Below, in pieces: positions 26,146 through 35,135 of a DNA stretch of 64,000 nt. Made by a program: the position numbers and the translations under genes. The stretch covers positions 3,581,983-3,645,982 of the forward strand of contig NZ_CP119108.1 in the NCBI RefSeq assembly GCF_029094505.1, given 5' to 3'. The number at the start of each line of letters is the position of its first letter. Positions within the stretch are counted from its first letter, which is position 1. Below the pieces are notes generated by a model. It searched no databases, had not been told where the DNA came from, and saw only the letters and a program-made list of their open reading frames with translations. This stretch comes from Microbacterium horticulturae. GTDB taxonomy: Bacteria > Actinomycetota > Actinomycetes > Actinomycetales > Microbacteriaceae.

Positions 26146-27573
26146 TCAGCTACGAGCAGCCCACCACGCCCGGAGGCGGCGCTCGGCCTCTTCAGGCCCG
26201 AGAACGCCGTCGTCCAGTCGCAGATCGAGCAGGAACCGGTACGCCTCGCCAACGACCCGGCCGGGCCCCACCCCCAGGATCTCCTGGATCTGGTTGCCGT
26301 CGAGATCGGGACGGATGGCGTCGAGCTCCTCCTGCGCGGCGAGCTCGTCGATGCGGTTCTCGATGTCGTCGTACGCGGCGGCGAGCATCTGCGCCTTGCG
26401 CTTGTTGCGCGTGGTGACGTCGGCCCGCGTGAGGATGTGCAGCCGTTCGAGCTCGGCCCCGGCATCCCGCACATAACGCCGCACCGCGGCATCCGTCCAC
26501 GCTCCTTCGGCATAGCCGAAGAAGCGCAGGTGCAGCTCGATGAGCTTGGTGACGGTGTCGATCGTCGCCGAGTCGAAGCGCAGCTCGCGCAGGCGCTTGC
26601 GGGCCAGCCGCGCGCCGCGCACATCATGGTGGTGGAACGTCACCGCGCCGCCCGGCTCGAGCTTGCGGGTCGCCGGCTTGCCGATATCGTGCAGCAGCGA
26701 CGCCAGGCGCAGCGGTAGATCGGGAGCGGCACCGGGATGCCGGCTGTGCTCGAGGTCGATGGCCTGCCGCAGCACGGTCAGCGAGTGCTCGTAGACGTCC
26801 TTGTGGTGGTGGTGCTCGTCGACTTCGAGCCGCAAGGCGGGGATTTCGGGCAAGAACTGCGCCATCAAGCCGGTGTCGACGAGAAGGCGGATGCCGCGGG
26901 TCGGGTCGTCGGTGCCGAGCAACCGCATCAGCTCAGCCTGGATGCGCTCTGCCGAGACGATCTGGATGGTCTCGCGAAGCTCTTCGATCGCGGCGACCGT
27001 CTCGGGGTCGACCGCGAACTCGAGTTGCGATGCGAAGCGGGCGGCGCGAAGCATCCGCAACGGGTCGTCTCCGAAGCTGACGCGCGGGTCGATCGGGGTG
27101 CGCAGAATGCCGCGGATCAGGTCGTCGACGCCGCCCGTGGGGTCGACGAGCTTCTTGTCGGGCAGGAGCAGCGCCATCGCGTTGACGGTGAAGTCGCGGC
27201 GGACGAGGTCGCCGTCGATCGAGTCGCCGAACGCGACGACGGGTTTGCGCGTCATCCCGTCGTAGCTGTCGGCGCGGTAGGTGGTGATCTCGACCTGCTC
27301 ACCGGAAACGCGGGCGCCGATCGTGCCGAACTCGCGGCCGATGTCCCACTGCGCGGTCGCGACGGGTTTGACGATCTTGAGGATGTCGTCGGGCTGCGCG
27401 TCGGTCGTGAAGTCGAGGTCGTGGGTTTCGCGGCCCAGCAGCGCGTCGCGCACCGGGCCGCCGACGAGGGCCAGCTCGCGCCCGGCAGCGGCGAATGCCT
27501 GCGCGAGGGTTGCGACAGCGGGGGACGCGGCCAGCGCGTCCAGGCGCGCCACACCCTCGGCCATGTTCAGCAT
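26146..27573 (-). CDS. cca: CCA tRNA nucleotidyltransferase
   Basis: A 475-residue class II CCA-adding enzyme that builds or repairs the 3'-CCA end of tRNA. The N-terminal nucleotidyltransferase domain has ALVGGPVRDALLGRETHDLD and DFTTDA with the metal-binding D-x-D. The neck (RMLRAARFASQLEFAVDPET) and a C-terminal HD domain (LLHDIGKPATR, HHHDVRGARLARKRL) follow, as in actinobacterial PcnA homologues. The ATG at 27573 or the in-frame ATG at 27564 may be used. In mycobacteria this gene also lies beside the DUF6049/murJ/trx cluster. Confidence 0.93.
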   Translation of the reverse strand: MLNMAEGVARLDALAASPAVATLAQAFAAAGRELALVGGPVRDALLGRETHDLDFTTDAQPDDILKIVKPVATAQWDIGREFGTIGARVSGEQVEITTYRADSYDGMTRKPVVAFGDSIDGDLVRRDFTVNAMALLLPDKKLVDPTGGVDDLIRGILRTPIDPRVSFGDDPLRMLRAARFASQLEFAVDPETVAAIEELRETIQIVSAERIQAELMRLLGTDDPTRGIRLLVDTGLMAQFLPEIPALRLEVDEHHHHKDVYEHSLTVLRQAIDLEHSRHPGAAPDLPLRLASLLHDIGKPATRKLEPGGAVTFHHHDVRGARLARKRLRELRFDSATIDTVTKLIELHLRFFGYAEGAWTDAAVRRYVRDAGAELERLHILTRADVTTRNKRKAQMLAAAYDDIENRIDELAAQEELDAIRPDLDGNQIQEILGVGPGRVVGEAYRFLLDLRLDDGVLGPEEAERRLRAWWAARS

Positions 27574-27604
27574 GGATTCCAGCCTAACCCGCGGCTTCCT
27601 CCGC

Positions 27605-27683
27605 CGAATTCATATGAATCTGTCCACACCACACCAAACCGACGGGCGGTTCGGTGTGCACGCGACAGTTTCATATGAATTCG
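27605..27683. repeat. CATATGA palindromic element, copy 2
   Basis: The outer arm CGAATTCATATGAATCTGTC (27605-27624) is the same 20 bases as in copy 1. It pairs with GACAGTTTCATATGAATTCG (27664-27683) with one mismatch. The inner stem is ACACCAAACC (27631-27640) with GGTTCGGTGT (27648-27657), different from copy 1 but still paired. Confidence 0.92.
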
Positions 27684-27741
27684 ACGACCCGGGGGCGGGC
27701 GTGGCTTCGGCGAAGGGCGACGGGGCGGCCGATCGGACGCC

Positions 27742-29256
27742 TCACGCGAACGCCAGGAGCCCGCAGAACACCAGCTCGCGCACGCGCGGGAGCAGCTCGG
27801 CGCGCAGCGCAGCCGCATCGACGTCGAGCAGCTGCGCGATCGCGGCGATCAGCGGCCCCACCGCCAGGTCGCCGTCGCACGCGCCGACGAGCGCCGCCAG
27901 AGCGGGGTCGACCTCGAGCACGCGGCCGAAGCCGCGGCCCTGGCGCAGTTCGATGACGCTGGGCGCCTCGGCGCCGGGCAGATGATGTCGCGCCTCGGTC
28001 ACATCGCCCGCGACGATCAGCAGCGACGCGGCGAGCGCCTCGTCATCGAGCTCGAGAAGCCGGTCGTGCGCAGCCAGCGAACGACCGAGGTGCGCACCCA
28101 GCGCGTGCTCGGGCACCGGCTGCGGCATCCGTTCATATCGCGCCAGCCTCACCCACCCGGCCGGCCGGCGCAGCAGGATGTATCCGAAGCCGACCTCACT
28201 CACCCCGCGCGCCGCGAAATCGTCGAGCCAGGCACCCAGCAGCGCGTCGAACTCCGCCGTCCCGGGCAGGGTCCCCGCGTCGCGGATCCACAGTTCGGCA
28301 TAGGCCACCGGATCGAGCAGTTCGCGCTCGATCACCCAGGCATCCAGGCCCGCCGCGTCCACCCAGTCGCGCACCCGGTCGAGGCCCGCCCGCCCGTCGC
28401 GCGTCTCCCAGTTGCCCAGCAGCTGCGCCGTGCCGCCGGGCTCCAGGTGCGCACCGACTCCGGCGATGAACTCCGCAACGAGCGCGTCGCCGACCCGCCC
28501 GCCGTCGCGGTACTCATACGCCGGTACGCCCGTTGCCCGCGGCGTGATCACGAACGGCGGGTTCGACACGATGCGCTCGAACCGCTCGCCCGCCACGGGC
28601 GCGAACATGTCGCCCGCCCGCGTCGAGATCGCGTCGACGCCGTTCAGCAGGGCGTTCAGCCGGGTGTACCGCAGCGCCCGGTGCGACACGTCGGTGGCGA
28701 CGAGGGATGCCGCGGCCCGCCGCGCCCGCAGAGACTGGATGCCGCAGCCGCAGCCGAGATCGAGCGCGCGATCGACGGGCGCCGTGAGCTGGAGTCCGGC
28801 GAGGGTGAGCGACGCCCCGCCCACCCCGAGCACATGATCCTCGGGTAGCGGACCACCCAGGGCCGCCTCATCGAGGTCGCTCGCGATCCACCACTCGCCG
28901 ACGGCGTCTTCGTCGATGAACGCCTGCGGCCGAACGAGGGCCGTCGGCCGCAGCATCCCGTCCTCCATCCGGGCGAGTCCGAGGGCCTCGAGTCCCGCGA
29001 TCCCCGTTGCCGGGAAGGCGAGGGATGCCGCCTCCGCCGGCACCGTGTCGCCGACGCCGAACAGCCGGGCCACGACGGCCAGCGCGCCTTCGTCGCCGGC
29101 GATCCGACGCCGGATCGGCAGCGCGTGCCCGCGGCCGAGTGCGCCGTCGGCGGCGTCGCCCCAGGCGTCACGCAGGGCGTCGGTGCGGTAGCCCGCGGCG
29201 TCGAGGTCGGCGGCGAGAGCCCGGCACAGCGCCGGATCGGGTTCGGGAAGCGACAT
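27742..29256 (-). CDS. SAM-dependent methyltransferase (N6-adenine/RsmC-like)
   Basis: 504 residues in three parts. An N-terminal region (about 1-140) resembles a helical substrate-recognition domain. The class I methyltransferase core has SAM motif ALDLGCGCGIQSLRARRAAA and the catalytic SNPPFVITP (NPPF, typical of N6-adenine or RsmC/TrmN6-like enzymes). The C-terminal region (about 330-504) reads GVSEVGFGYILLRRPAGWVR. The target is probably RNA or protein, but cannot be stated. The ATG at 29256 was chosen; the upstream extension has no coding pattern. Confidence 0.82.
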   Translation of the reverse strand: MSLPEPDPALCRALAADLDAAGYRTDALRDAWGDAADGALGRGHALPIRRRIAGDEGALAVVARLFGVGDTVPAEAASLAFPATGIAGLEALGLARMEDGMLRPTALVRPQAFIDEDAVGEWWIASDLDEAALGGPLPEDHVLGVGGASLTLAGLQLTAPVDRALDLGCGCGIQSLRARRAAASLVATDVSHRALRYTRLNALLNGVDAISTRAGDMFAPVAGERFERIVSNPPFVITPRATGVPAYEYRDGGRVGDALVAEFIAGVGAHLEPGGTAQLLGNWETRDGRAGLDRVRDWVDAAGLDAWVIERELLDPVAYAELWIRDAGTLPGTAEFDALLGAWLDDFAARGVSEVGFGYILLRRPAGWVRLARYERMPQPVPEHALGAHLGRSLAAHDRLLELDDEALAASLLIVAGDVTEARHHLPGAEAPSVIELRQGRGFGRVLEVDPALAALVGACDGDLAVGPLIAAIAQLLDVDAAALRAELLPRVRELVFCGLLAFA

Positions 29257-29482
29257 CCCCCCATTCAACCGCCGATTCGGCGTCCAAAACTCCGCCGATC
29301 CGTGTCTGCCGGCACCGCAGACCGCCCGTACGGGCCCGCACGCACCCGATCCAGCGGAGTTCTGCACGCCGCACCGGCCGAGCGTGGGACTTCACCGGGC
29401 CCGGCGCGCATTGGGCGGGCGCTGAGCACGCCCCCGTAGAATCACAGCTGTTCGTGCGGCATCCCCCCACGAACACCGTTCT

Positions 29483-31960
29483 ATGTCCGCGAGTTCCGAA
29501 GATCCCCGCATGCGCGCATCGCAGGCCGCCCTCCGGCCGGTCGCCGACCCGCGCACCTGTGGCGACCGCAGCCGGCACCCAGACAGCCGGCGCCCAGACA
29601 GCCCGCGCACAGACAGCCGGCACCCGGCCCGCCGGCGTCTACTCGGCCGCCGGCTCGCGGCTCTGGCGACCGGCGCCCTTCTGGTCCTCGCCCCTCTCCT
29701 CAGCGCTCCGGCCGCGTCCGCCGCCGACGCCACACCGAGCCCGACGCCGTCGCCGACTCCGCTGTCGGGCGCGGTTGATGCGTTCGTGTCCGCCGATGCG
29801 AACGGCGTGCTCGAACCCGATGAAGACCTCGTCACCCATGTCGCCCTGCGCAACGGCACCGCCGCCCCGGTGTCTGCCACCGACGTCACGCTGAGTCTGG
29901 GTGCGCAGCCGCTCACGTCCCGCAGCGAGCTGGCCGCCTGGCTCGACGCCGGCACCGGCGGCACCGGCGACGCCGACACCGGTCAGGCCGATCCCACGTC
30001 GACCGATGCCACGACGATGACGCTCGGCACAGCTTCGGTCGGCGCCGTCGACTCGGGCGAGACCGCCTCGGTCGAGATCACGGTGCCGGGCGACGACGAC
30101 GCGCTCACCGAGCTCGACCCGGGGGTCTACCCGCTCAGCGCCACGATCACCGGTCCCGCCCAGACACGCGTCGCCACCAGCGTGCTGACGGTTCCGAAGA
30201 AGCGCGACACCGACCGCACGCCGGTCGCGATCGTCGTACCGATCACCGTCAGCGGACTCACGACCGGCCTCCTCACGGCCGATCAGCTGACCGCGCTCAC
30301 AGCGCCCGACGGCGATCTGACCGCCGAGGTGAACGCTGTCGCCGGAACGCCGGCGATCCTCGCCATCGACCCGGCGATCGTCGCGTCGATCCGGGTGCTG
30401 GGTTCGTCGGCGCCCGAGACCGCCACCGCCTGGCTCGAGCGCCTCGACATGCTCTCCAACGAGCGCTTCGCGCTGCAGTTCGGCGACGCCGACATCGCCG
30501 CCCAGCTGCACGACGGCCACTCCACGCTATTGCGTCCGTCAACCCTGCAGTCGTACATGGACGCCGCCGACTTCACCGACACCGACGACACGGACACGAC
30601 CGATGACGCGACCGGCGACGATGACGACGGCACGGCAGCACGGACGCCGGAACCCACCGACACCGCCTCGCCGGGTGCGCCCACGCTCCCCAGCATCGAC
30701 GATCTCGAGAGCCTCGGCGAGAACGCGCGCGACGCCGTCTACTGGCCGTTCTCGAAGACCGTCGGCGGCGCCGATGTCGCCCAGCTCGCAGGGATGTCGA
30801 CCGCCGACGCCAACGCCGTCACGCTGATCTCCTCCGCCTCCGCGACGCCGGGCAGCGCGCACGTCGATGCCGGCGGCGCGAACGCACTCGTGTACGACGC
30901 TGTGGTCTCGGACGAGCTCCGCGCGGCATCCCTCGAAGACGATCCCAAGGTCCGCAACGCGTCCTTGGCCGCGGTGACCGCCTCGCTGAACATCGCCGCG
31001 CGCACCGGCAATGGCTCGCCGCTCATGGTCGTGGTCGACCGCGCGTCCGACCGGGCGGTGCTCGGTCTGTCGGCGGCGGTCGAGGCGGTCACCGGCGCGC
31101 CCGGCACCACTCCGGCCACTCTGACGCGCGTCCTGGATTCGCACGCTCGTCAGGTGACGGTGAAGGATGCCGCGGCCGACACCACCCGCGTCAACACGCT
31201 GAAGCAGCTTCTCGAGGGAGAGCACCGCATCAGCGCGTTCGCGACGGTGCTCGACGATCCGACCCTGCTCACCGCGCCCGAACGCGCGACGCTCCTGCAG
31301 CTCATGGGCGGCGGCTGGCTCGACGACCCCGATGGATGGGCCGATGCGATCACAGCTCACAAGCAGGCGACGCGCGACACCCTGAACTCGGTCTCGATCG
31401 CCCCCACCAGCGACTTCAATCTCGCCGGACGCGCCGCGACCCGCACCTTCGGCATCCGCAATGAGCTGCCCTGGCAGGTGAAGGTCACACTGCTGGCTCA
31501 CCCCGACAACCTGCGCCTCGAGGTGCAGGAGTCCACCGACGTCACCGCCCAGGCCTCGAGCACCACCGCAGCCCACGTGCCGATCGAGGCGCAGATCGGC
31601 AACGGCGACGTCACCCTCAACCTTCGCCTGGTGAGCCCTGCCAGCGTGCCGATCGGCCAGCCGCGCGACGTCGTCGTGACGGTCCACGCAGACTGGGAGA
31701 TCATCGGCCTCACCGTGCTCGGCGTCGGCATCGGCGCGTTCCTCGTGCTCGGTCTCGTCCGTACCGTCCTCTCCCGCCGGAAGCGAGCGAGGGATGCCGC
31801 TTCTGCCGACAACGGCGAGGAGGACGCATCTGATTCCGACGTGCCGAACCGCGAGTCCGCAACGAGCACCGACCCCCACGACGCCTCGACCGACGGCACC
31901 GTTGGAGATGCAGCATCCACCCCCGAAGCATCCACCCCCGACGACGGAGCCGCCCGGTGA
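29483..31960 (+). CDS. Exported DUF6049-type membrane-anchored protein upstream of MurJ
   Basis: 825 residues. A signal sequence (RRLAALATGALLVLAPLLSA, then PAASAAD) is followed by a long extracytoplasmic region with beta-sandwich modules. Near the C-terminus are one membrane helix (IGLTVLGVGIGAFLVLGLVR) and a basic, then acidic, cytoplasmic tail. A Thr/Asp-rich linker (DTDDTDTTDDATGDDDDGTA) lies near residue 370. It occupies the place of mycobacterial Rv3909, next to the lipid II flippase, and is coupled to murJ by a GTGA overlap. It probably supports peptidoglycan export. The start is uncertain (ATG 29483 or 29510). Confidence 0.8.
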   Translation: MSASSEDPRMRASQAALRPVADPRTCGDRSRHPDSRRPDSPRTDSRHPARRRLLGRRLAALATGALLVLAPLLSAPAASAADATPSPTPSPTPLSGAVDAFVSADANGVLEPDEDLVTHVALRNGTAAPVSATDVTLSLGAQPLTSRSELAAWLDAGTGGTGDADTGQADPTSTDATTMTLGTASVGAVDSGETASVEITVPGDDDALTELDPGVYPLSATITGPAQTRVATSVLTVPKKRDTDRTPVAIVVPITVSGLTTGLLTADQLTALTAPDGDLTAEVNAVAGTPAILAIDPAIVASIRVLGSSAPETATAWLERLDMLSNERFALQFGDADIAAQLHDGHSTLLRPSTLQSYMDAADFTDTDDTDTTDDATGDDDDGTAARTPEPTDTASPGAPTLPSIDDLESLGENARDAVYWPFSKTVGGADVAQLAGMSTADANAVTLISSASATPGSAHVDAGGANALVYDAVVSDELRAASLEDDPKVRNASLAAVTASLNIAARTGNGSPLMVVVDRASDRAVLGLSAAVEAVTGAPGTTPATLTRVLDSHARQVTVKDAAADTTRVNTLKQLLEGEHRISAFATVLDDPTLLTAPERATLLQLMGGGWLDDPDGWADAITAHKQATRDTLNSVSIAPTSDFNLAGRAATRTFGIRNELPWQVKVTLLAHPDNLRLEVQESTDVTAQASSTTAAHVPIEAQIGNGDVTLNLRLVSPASVPIGQPRDVVVTVHADWEIIGLTVLGVGIGAFLVLGLVRTVLSRRKRARDAASADNGEEDASDSDVPNRESATSTDPHDASTDGTVGDAASTPEASTPDDGAAR

Positions 31961-33552
31961 CCGGCATCGGCCGCGCGAGCGTGCTGATCGGGGCGGGCAC
32001 CGTCGTCTCGCGGCTGAGCGGGTTCGTCCGCCAGTGGATCATGGTCATCGCCCTCGGCGGCACGCTCACGGCCGCCGGGAACGCCTTCGCCGTCGCGAAC
32101 GGACTGCCCAACGCGATCTACGCGATCGTCTCGACCGGGCTTCTCGCGGCCGTCGTCGTGCCGCAGATCGTGCAGGCGGCCGCGCACGAAGACGGCGGCA
32201 CGGCGTTCATCTCCAAGCTGTTCACGCTCGGCACCGTCGCGCTGCTGGTGGTCACGGCGATCGCGATGGTATGCGCACCACTGCTGGTGCAGCTGTACGC
32301 GCAGGGTTTCTCGGCCGAGCAGCGGGCGCTGGCGACGGCGTTCGCGTACTGGTGCCTGCCGCAGATCCTCTTCTACGGGCTGTACGCGCTGGTCGGCGAG
32401 GCACTGAACGCGCGCAACATCTACGGGCCGTTCACGTGGGCGCCGATCGTCAACAACATCGTCTCGATCGCCGGTTTCGGACTGTTCCTGCTGCTCTTCG
32501 GTCCCCTCGGCGACGTTGTCGCCTGGACCCCGACCACCATCGCGCTCATGGGCGGCACGGCGACGGTCGGCATCATCGTGCAGGCGCTCGTGCTGTTCCT
32601 CTTCTGGCCGAAGACCGGGCTGCGCATCAGGCCCGACTTCCGCTGGCGGGGCATGGGGCTCAATCGCATCGGGCGTCTGGCGGGCTGGACGTTCCTCATG
32701 GTGCTGCTGGCGCAACTGGCCGGAATCGTCCAGTCGCGCGTCCTGTCGGAGGCCGCGAAGGGCCATGCGGGGGTGTTCGCGGGGCAGAACGCCTGGCTGC
32801 TGTACATGATCCCGTACTCGCTGATCGTACTGTCGATCGGAACGCCCTACTTCACGCGACTCAGCGAGCACGCGGCCGCCGGCCGGCACGAAGAGGTCCG
32901 TGCTGACATCGGTCGCAGCATCCGCACCGTGGGCGTGTTCATCGTGTTCGCGACGTTCGCGCTGGCCGCGGCATCCATCCCCACCTCACGTCTGTTCACC
33001 GACGATGCGCGCACGGCACCGGTGCTGGCCCTCGTCCTTGTCGCTTACCTCATCGGGCTGGTCCCCAACGCGGTGCAGTTCACGATCCAGCGCACGTTCT
33101 ACATGTACAACGACACGCGCACGCCGTTCCTCTTCACGATCGTGCAGGCCGGCATCGTCGCACTGACCGCCTGGCTGTCGGGACTGTTCATTCCGATCGA
33201 ATACCTCGCCGCATCGGTCGCCCTCGGCCAGTCACTGGCCGCCATAGTGCAGCTCGTGCTGGCAACGTGGCTGCTGCGCCGAAAGATCGGGCACCTCGGC
33301 ACACGGTCGTGGATGCTCGGACTCACCCGCTTCGTCATCGCCGGTGTCCCCGCGGCCGCGGTGGGCTGGGTGGTGTTCCTGCTCTCGGGCGGCGTGGGCG
33401 GGTGGATGACCGCCGGCACGGGTCTCGCGATCGTCGGGTCGTGCGTGATAGGCGTCGTCGCCCTCGTCGTCTACGTCGCGCTGCTCGCACTTCTGCGCGC
33501 GCCCGAGCTGCGCTCGGCGCTCGATACCGTGCGTCGCGTCGTCCGTCGCTGA
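31957..33552 (+). CDS. murJ: Lipid II flippase MurJ (MviN)
   Basis: A 531-residue MOP-superfamily membrane protein with about 14 helices, the length of the catalytic core. It contains ASVLIGAGTVVSRLSGFVRQ at the N-terminus, QILFYGLYALVGEALNARNI and NAVQFTIQRTFYMYNDTRTP. It moves lipid-linked peptidoglycan precursor across the membrane. Mycobacterial MurJ has a long C-terminal pseudokinase region; here it is absent. GTG start overlapping the previous stop. Confidence 0.93.
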   Translation: MTGIGRASVLIGAGTVVSRLSGFVRQWIMVIALGGTLTAAGNAFAVANGLPNAIYAIVSTGLLAAVVVPQIVQAAAHEDGGTAFISKLFTLGTVALLVVTAIAMVCAPLLVQLYAQGFSAEQRALATAFAYWCLPQILFYGLYALVGEALNARNIYGPFTWAPIVNNIVSIAGFGLFLLLFGPLGDVVAWTPTTIALMGGTATVGIIVQALVLFLFWPKTGLRIRPDFRWRGMGLNRIGRLAGWTFLMVLLAQLAGIVQSRVLSEAAKGHAGVFAGQNAWLLYMIPYSLIVLSIGTPYFTRLSEHAAAGRHEEVRADIGRSIRTVGVFIVFATFALAAASIPTSRLFTDDARTAPVLALVLVAYLIGLVPNAVQFTIQRTFYMYNDTRTPFLFTIVQAGIVALTAWLSGLFIPIEYLAASVALGQSLAAIVQLVLATWLLRRKIGHLGTRSWMLGLTRFVIAGVPAAAVGWVVFLLSGGVGGWMTAGTGLAIVGSCVIGVVALVVYVALLALLRAPELRSALDTVRRVVRR

Positions 33553-33629
33553 GCCCGTCCACCCACCTCTGGCTCGTCGGGTGAGGCGAGCGTCCCCGCC
33601 GCGCAACGCTCCGACGCGCGGACCGCAGT

Positions 33630-33655
33630 GGAATGCCCCACGGTTACGATGTGTT
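33630..33655 (+). promoter_or_regulatory. SigR/SigH-type promoter of trxB
   Basis: GGAAT (33630-33634), exactly 18 bases, then GTT (33653-33655). This is the consensus for the oxidative-stress sigma factors SigR (Streptomyces) and SigH (mycobacteria), known to drive thioredoxin genes. It ends 44 bases before the trxB start. Confidence 0.75.
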
Positions 33656-33699
33656 GAGTCATCCGGACGCTTCGACACGTCCGCCACAAGGGAGAAACA

Positions 33700-34689
33700 G
33701 TGCGTCAGCTCATCATCATCGGATCGGGTCCTGCTGGCTTGACGGCCGCCATCTACGCGGCCCGAGCGAACCTCAGCCCCCTGGTCGTCGCCAGCAGCGT
33801 CGACGTCGGCGGCGAGCTGATGAACACGACCGAGGTCGAGAACTTCCCGGGCTTCCCGGAGGGCATCCAGGGCCCCGACCTGATGGCGAAGCTGCAGGCG
33901 CAGGCTGAGAAGTTCGGTGCCGAGGTCTCCTACGACGACGCGGTCGAACTCGAGCTCGACGGCCCGGTCAAGCGCGTGACCCTGGGCTCGGGCAAGGTCG
34001 AAGAGGCCGACGCGGTCATCTTCGCGACCGGGTCGGCGTACCGCAAGATCGGCATCGAAGGCGAGCAGCGCCTCTCGGGCCACGGAGTGTCGTGGTGCGC
34101 GACGTGTGACGGCTTCTTCTTCCGCGAGCAGGAGATCGCCGTGGTCGGCGGCGGCGACTCCGCCATGGAAGAGGCCACGTTCCTGACCCGCTTCGCGTCG
34201 AAGGTGTACGTCGTCCACCGCCGCGATGAACTGCGCGCCTCGAAGATCATGCAGGAGCGCGCGTTCGCCGATCCGAAGATCGAGTTCGTGTGGAACAGCG
34301 AGGTCGTCGACATCCTCGGCGACGCGGCCGTCAGCGGTGTGAAGCTGCGCTCGACCGTCGACGGTTCCGAACGCGACCTGCCCGTCACCGGCGTGTTCGT
34401 CGCGATCGGCAACGATCCGCGTACCCACCTCGTGCACAACAAGCTCGACCTGACGCCCGAGGGCACCGTGTGGGTCGACGGTCGTTCGTCTCGCACGTCG
34501 GTCGACGGCGTATTCGCCGCCGGTGACGTCATCGACCCGACGTATCGCCAGGCCGTGACGGCCGCCGGTTCGGGAACGGTCGCCGCCCTCGATGCCGAGC
34601 ACTTCCTCGCGGCGCAGGGTGAGGCCGGCGCGCCCGAGGTCGACGCCGACGAGATCGAAGGCCGCCCCGACGCCGACGCGGCCGCATAG
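33700..34689 (+). CDS. trxB: Thioredoxin reductase
   Basis: A 329-residue low-Mr NADPH-thioredoxin reductase. FAD-binding LIIIGSGPAGLTAAIYAARA, redox pair WCATCDGFFF, NADPH fold AVVGGGDSAMEEATFLTRFA and the C-terminal GVFAAGDVIDPTYRQAVTAA are all present. It reduces TrxA, encoded next. GTG start with AAGGGAGAAACA upstream. A disulfide-stress promoter match lies in front. Confidence 0.96.
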   Translation: MRQLIIIGSGPAGLTAAIYAARANLSPLVVASSVDVGGELMNTTEVENFPGFPEGIQGPDLMAKLQAQAEKFGAEVSYDDAVELELDGPVKRVTLGSGKVEEADAVIFATGSAYRKIGIEGEQRLSGHGVSWCATCDGFFFREQEIAVVGGGDSAMEEATFLTRFASKVYVVHRRDELRASKIMQERAFADPKIEFVWNSEVVDILGDAAVSGVKLRSTVDGSERDLPVTGVFVAIGNDPRTHLVHNKLDLTPEGTVWVDGRSSRTSVDGVFAAGDVIDPTYRQAVTAAGSGTVAALDAEHFLAAQGEAGAPEVDADEIEGRPDADAAA

Positions 34690-34714
34690 GAACAAACCGG
34701 GGCCATCCCGCGTT
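34689..34714 (+). promoter_or_regulatory. SigR/SigH-type promoter of trxA
   Basis: GGAAC (34689-34693), exactly 18 bases, GTT (34712-34714). It starts at the last base of trxB and lies 36 bases before the trxA start, so trxA may be transcribed on its own as well as with trxB. Confidence 0.65.
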
Positions 34715-34750
34715 TGACCTGGTGACAGACTTTCCCACCGAAGGAGAACC

Positions 34751-35074
34751 ATGACTGCGAAGGCGACCACATCCGCCACATTCGAGCAGGACGTCCTGAA
34801 CGCCGAGGGGCCTGTGCTCGTCGACTTCTGGGCCGAGTGGTGCGGCCCCTGTCGCATGGTCTCGCCCGTGCTCGATGAGATCGCGGCGGAGAACCCCGAC
34901 AAGCTCACCGTTCTGAAGCTGAACGTGGATGAGAACCCCGACCTGGCGATGAAATACCAGATCACGTCGATTCCCGCGATGAAGGTGTTCGAGAAGGGCG
35001 AGGTGAAGACGTCGATCATCGGCGCCAAGCCGAAGTTCGCGCTCGAGCAGGATCTCGCGACCTACCTCAAGTAG
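34751..35074 (+). CDS. trxA: Thioredoxin
   Basis: 107 residues, a standard thioredoxin with active site FWAEWCGPCRMVSPVLDEIA and the conserved cis-proline segment ITSIPAMKVFEKGE. It reduces protein disulfides with electrons from TrxB. AAGGAGAACC lies before the ATG. A hairpin follows 13 bases after the stop. Confidence 0.97.
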   Translation: MTAKATTSATFEQDVLNAEGPVLVDFWAEWCGPCRMVSPVLDEIAAENPDKLTVLKLNVDENPDLAMKYQITSIPAMKVFEKGEVKTSIIGAKPKFALEQDLATYLK

Positions 35075-35087
35075 GCGCAAAGCCTCC

Positions 35088-35124
35088 GAAGGCCCCGCAA
35101 CCGTTGAGGTTCGCGGGGGCCTTC
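35088..35124. terminator. Bidirectional terminator between trxA and the APC permease
   Basis: GAAGGCCCC (35088-35096) pairs with GGGGCCTTC (35116-35124), with a further GC pair after a bulged G, closing on a CCGTTGAGG loop. It lies between convergent genes. Confidence 0.75.
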
Positions 35125-35135
35125 GTCATGAGCGG

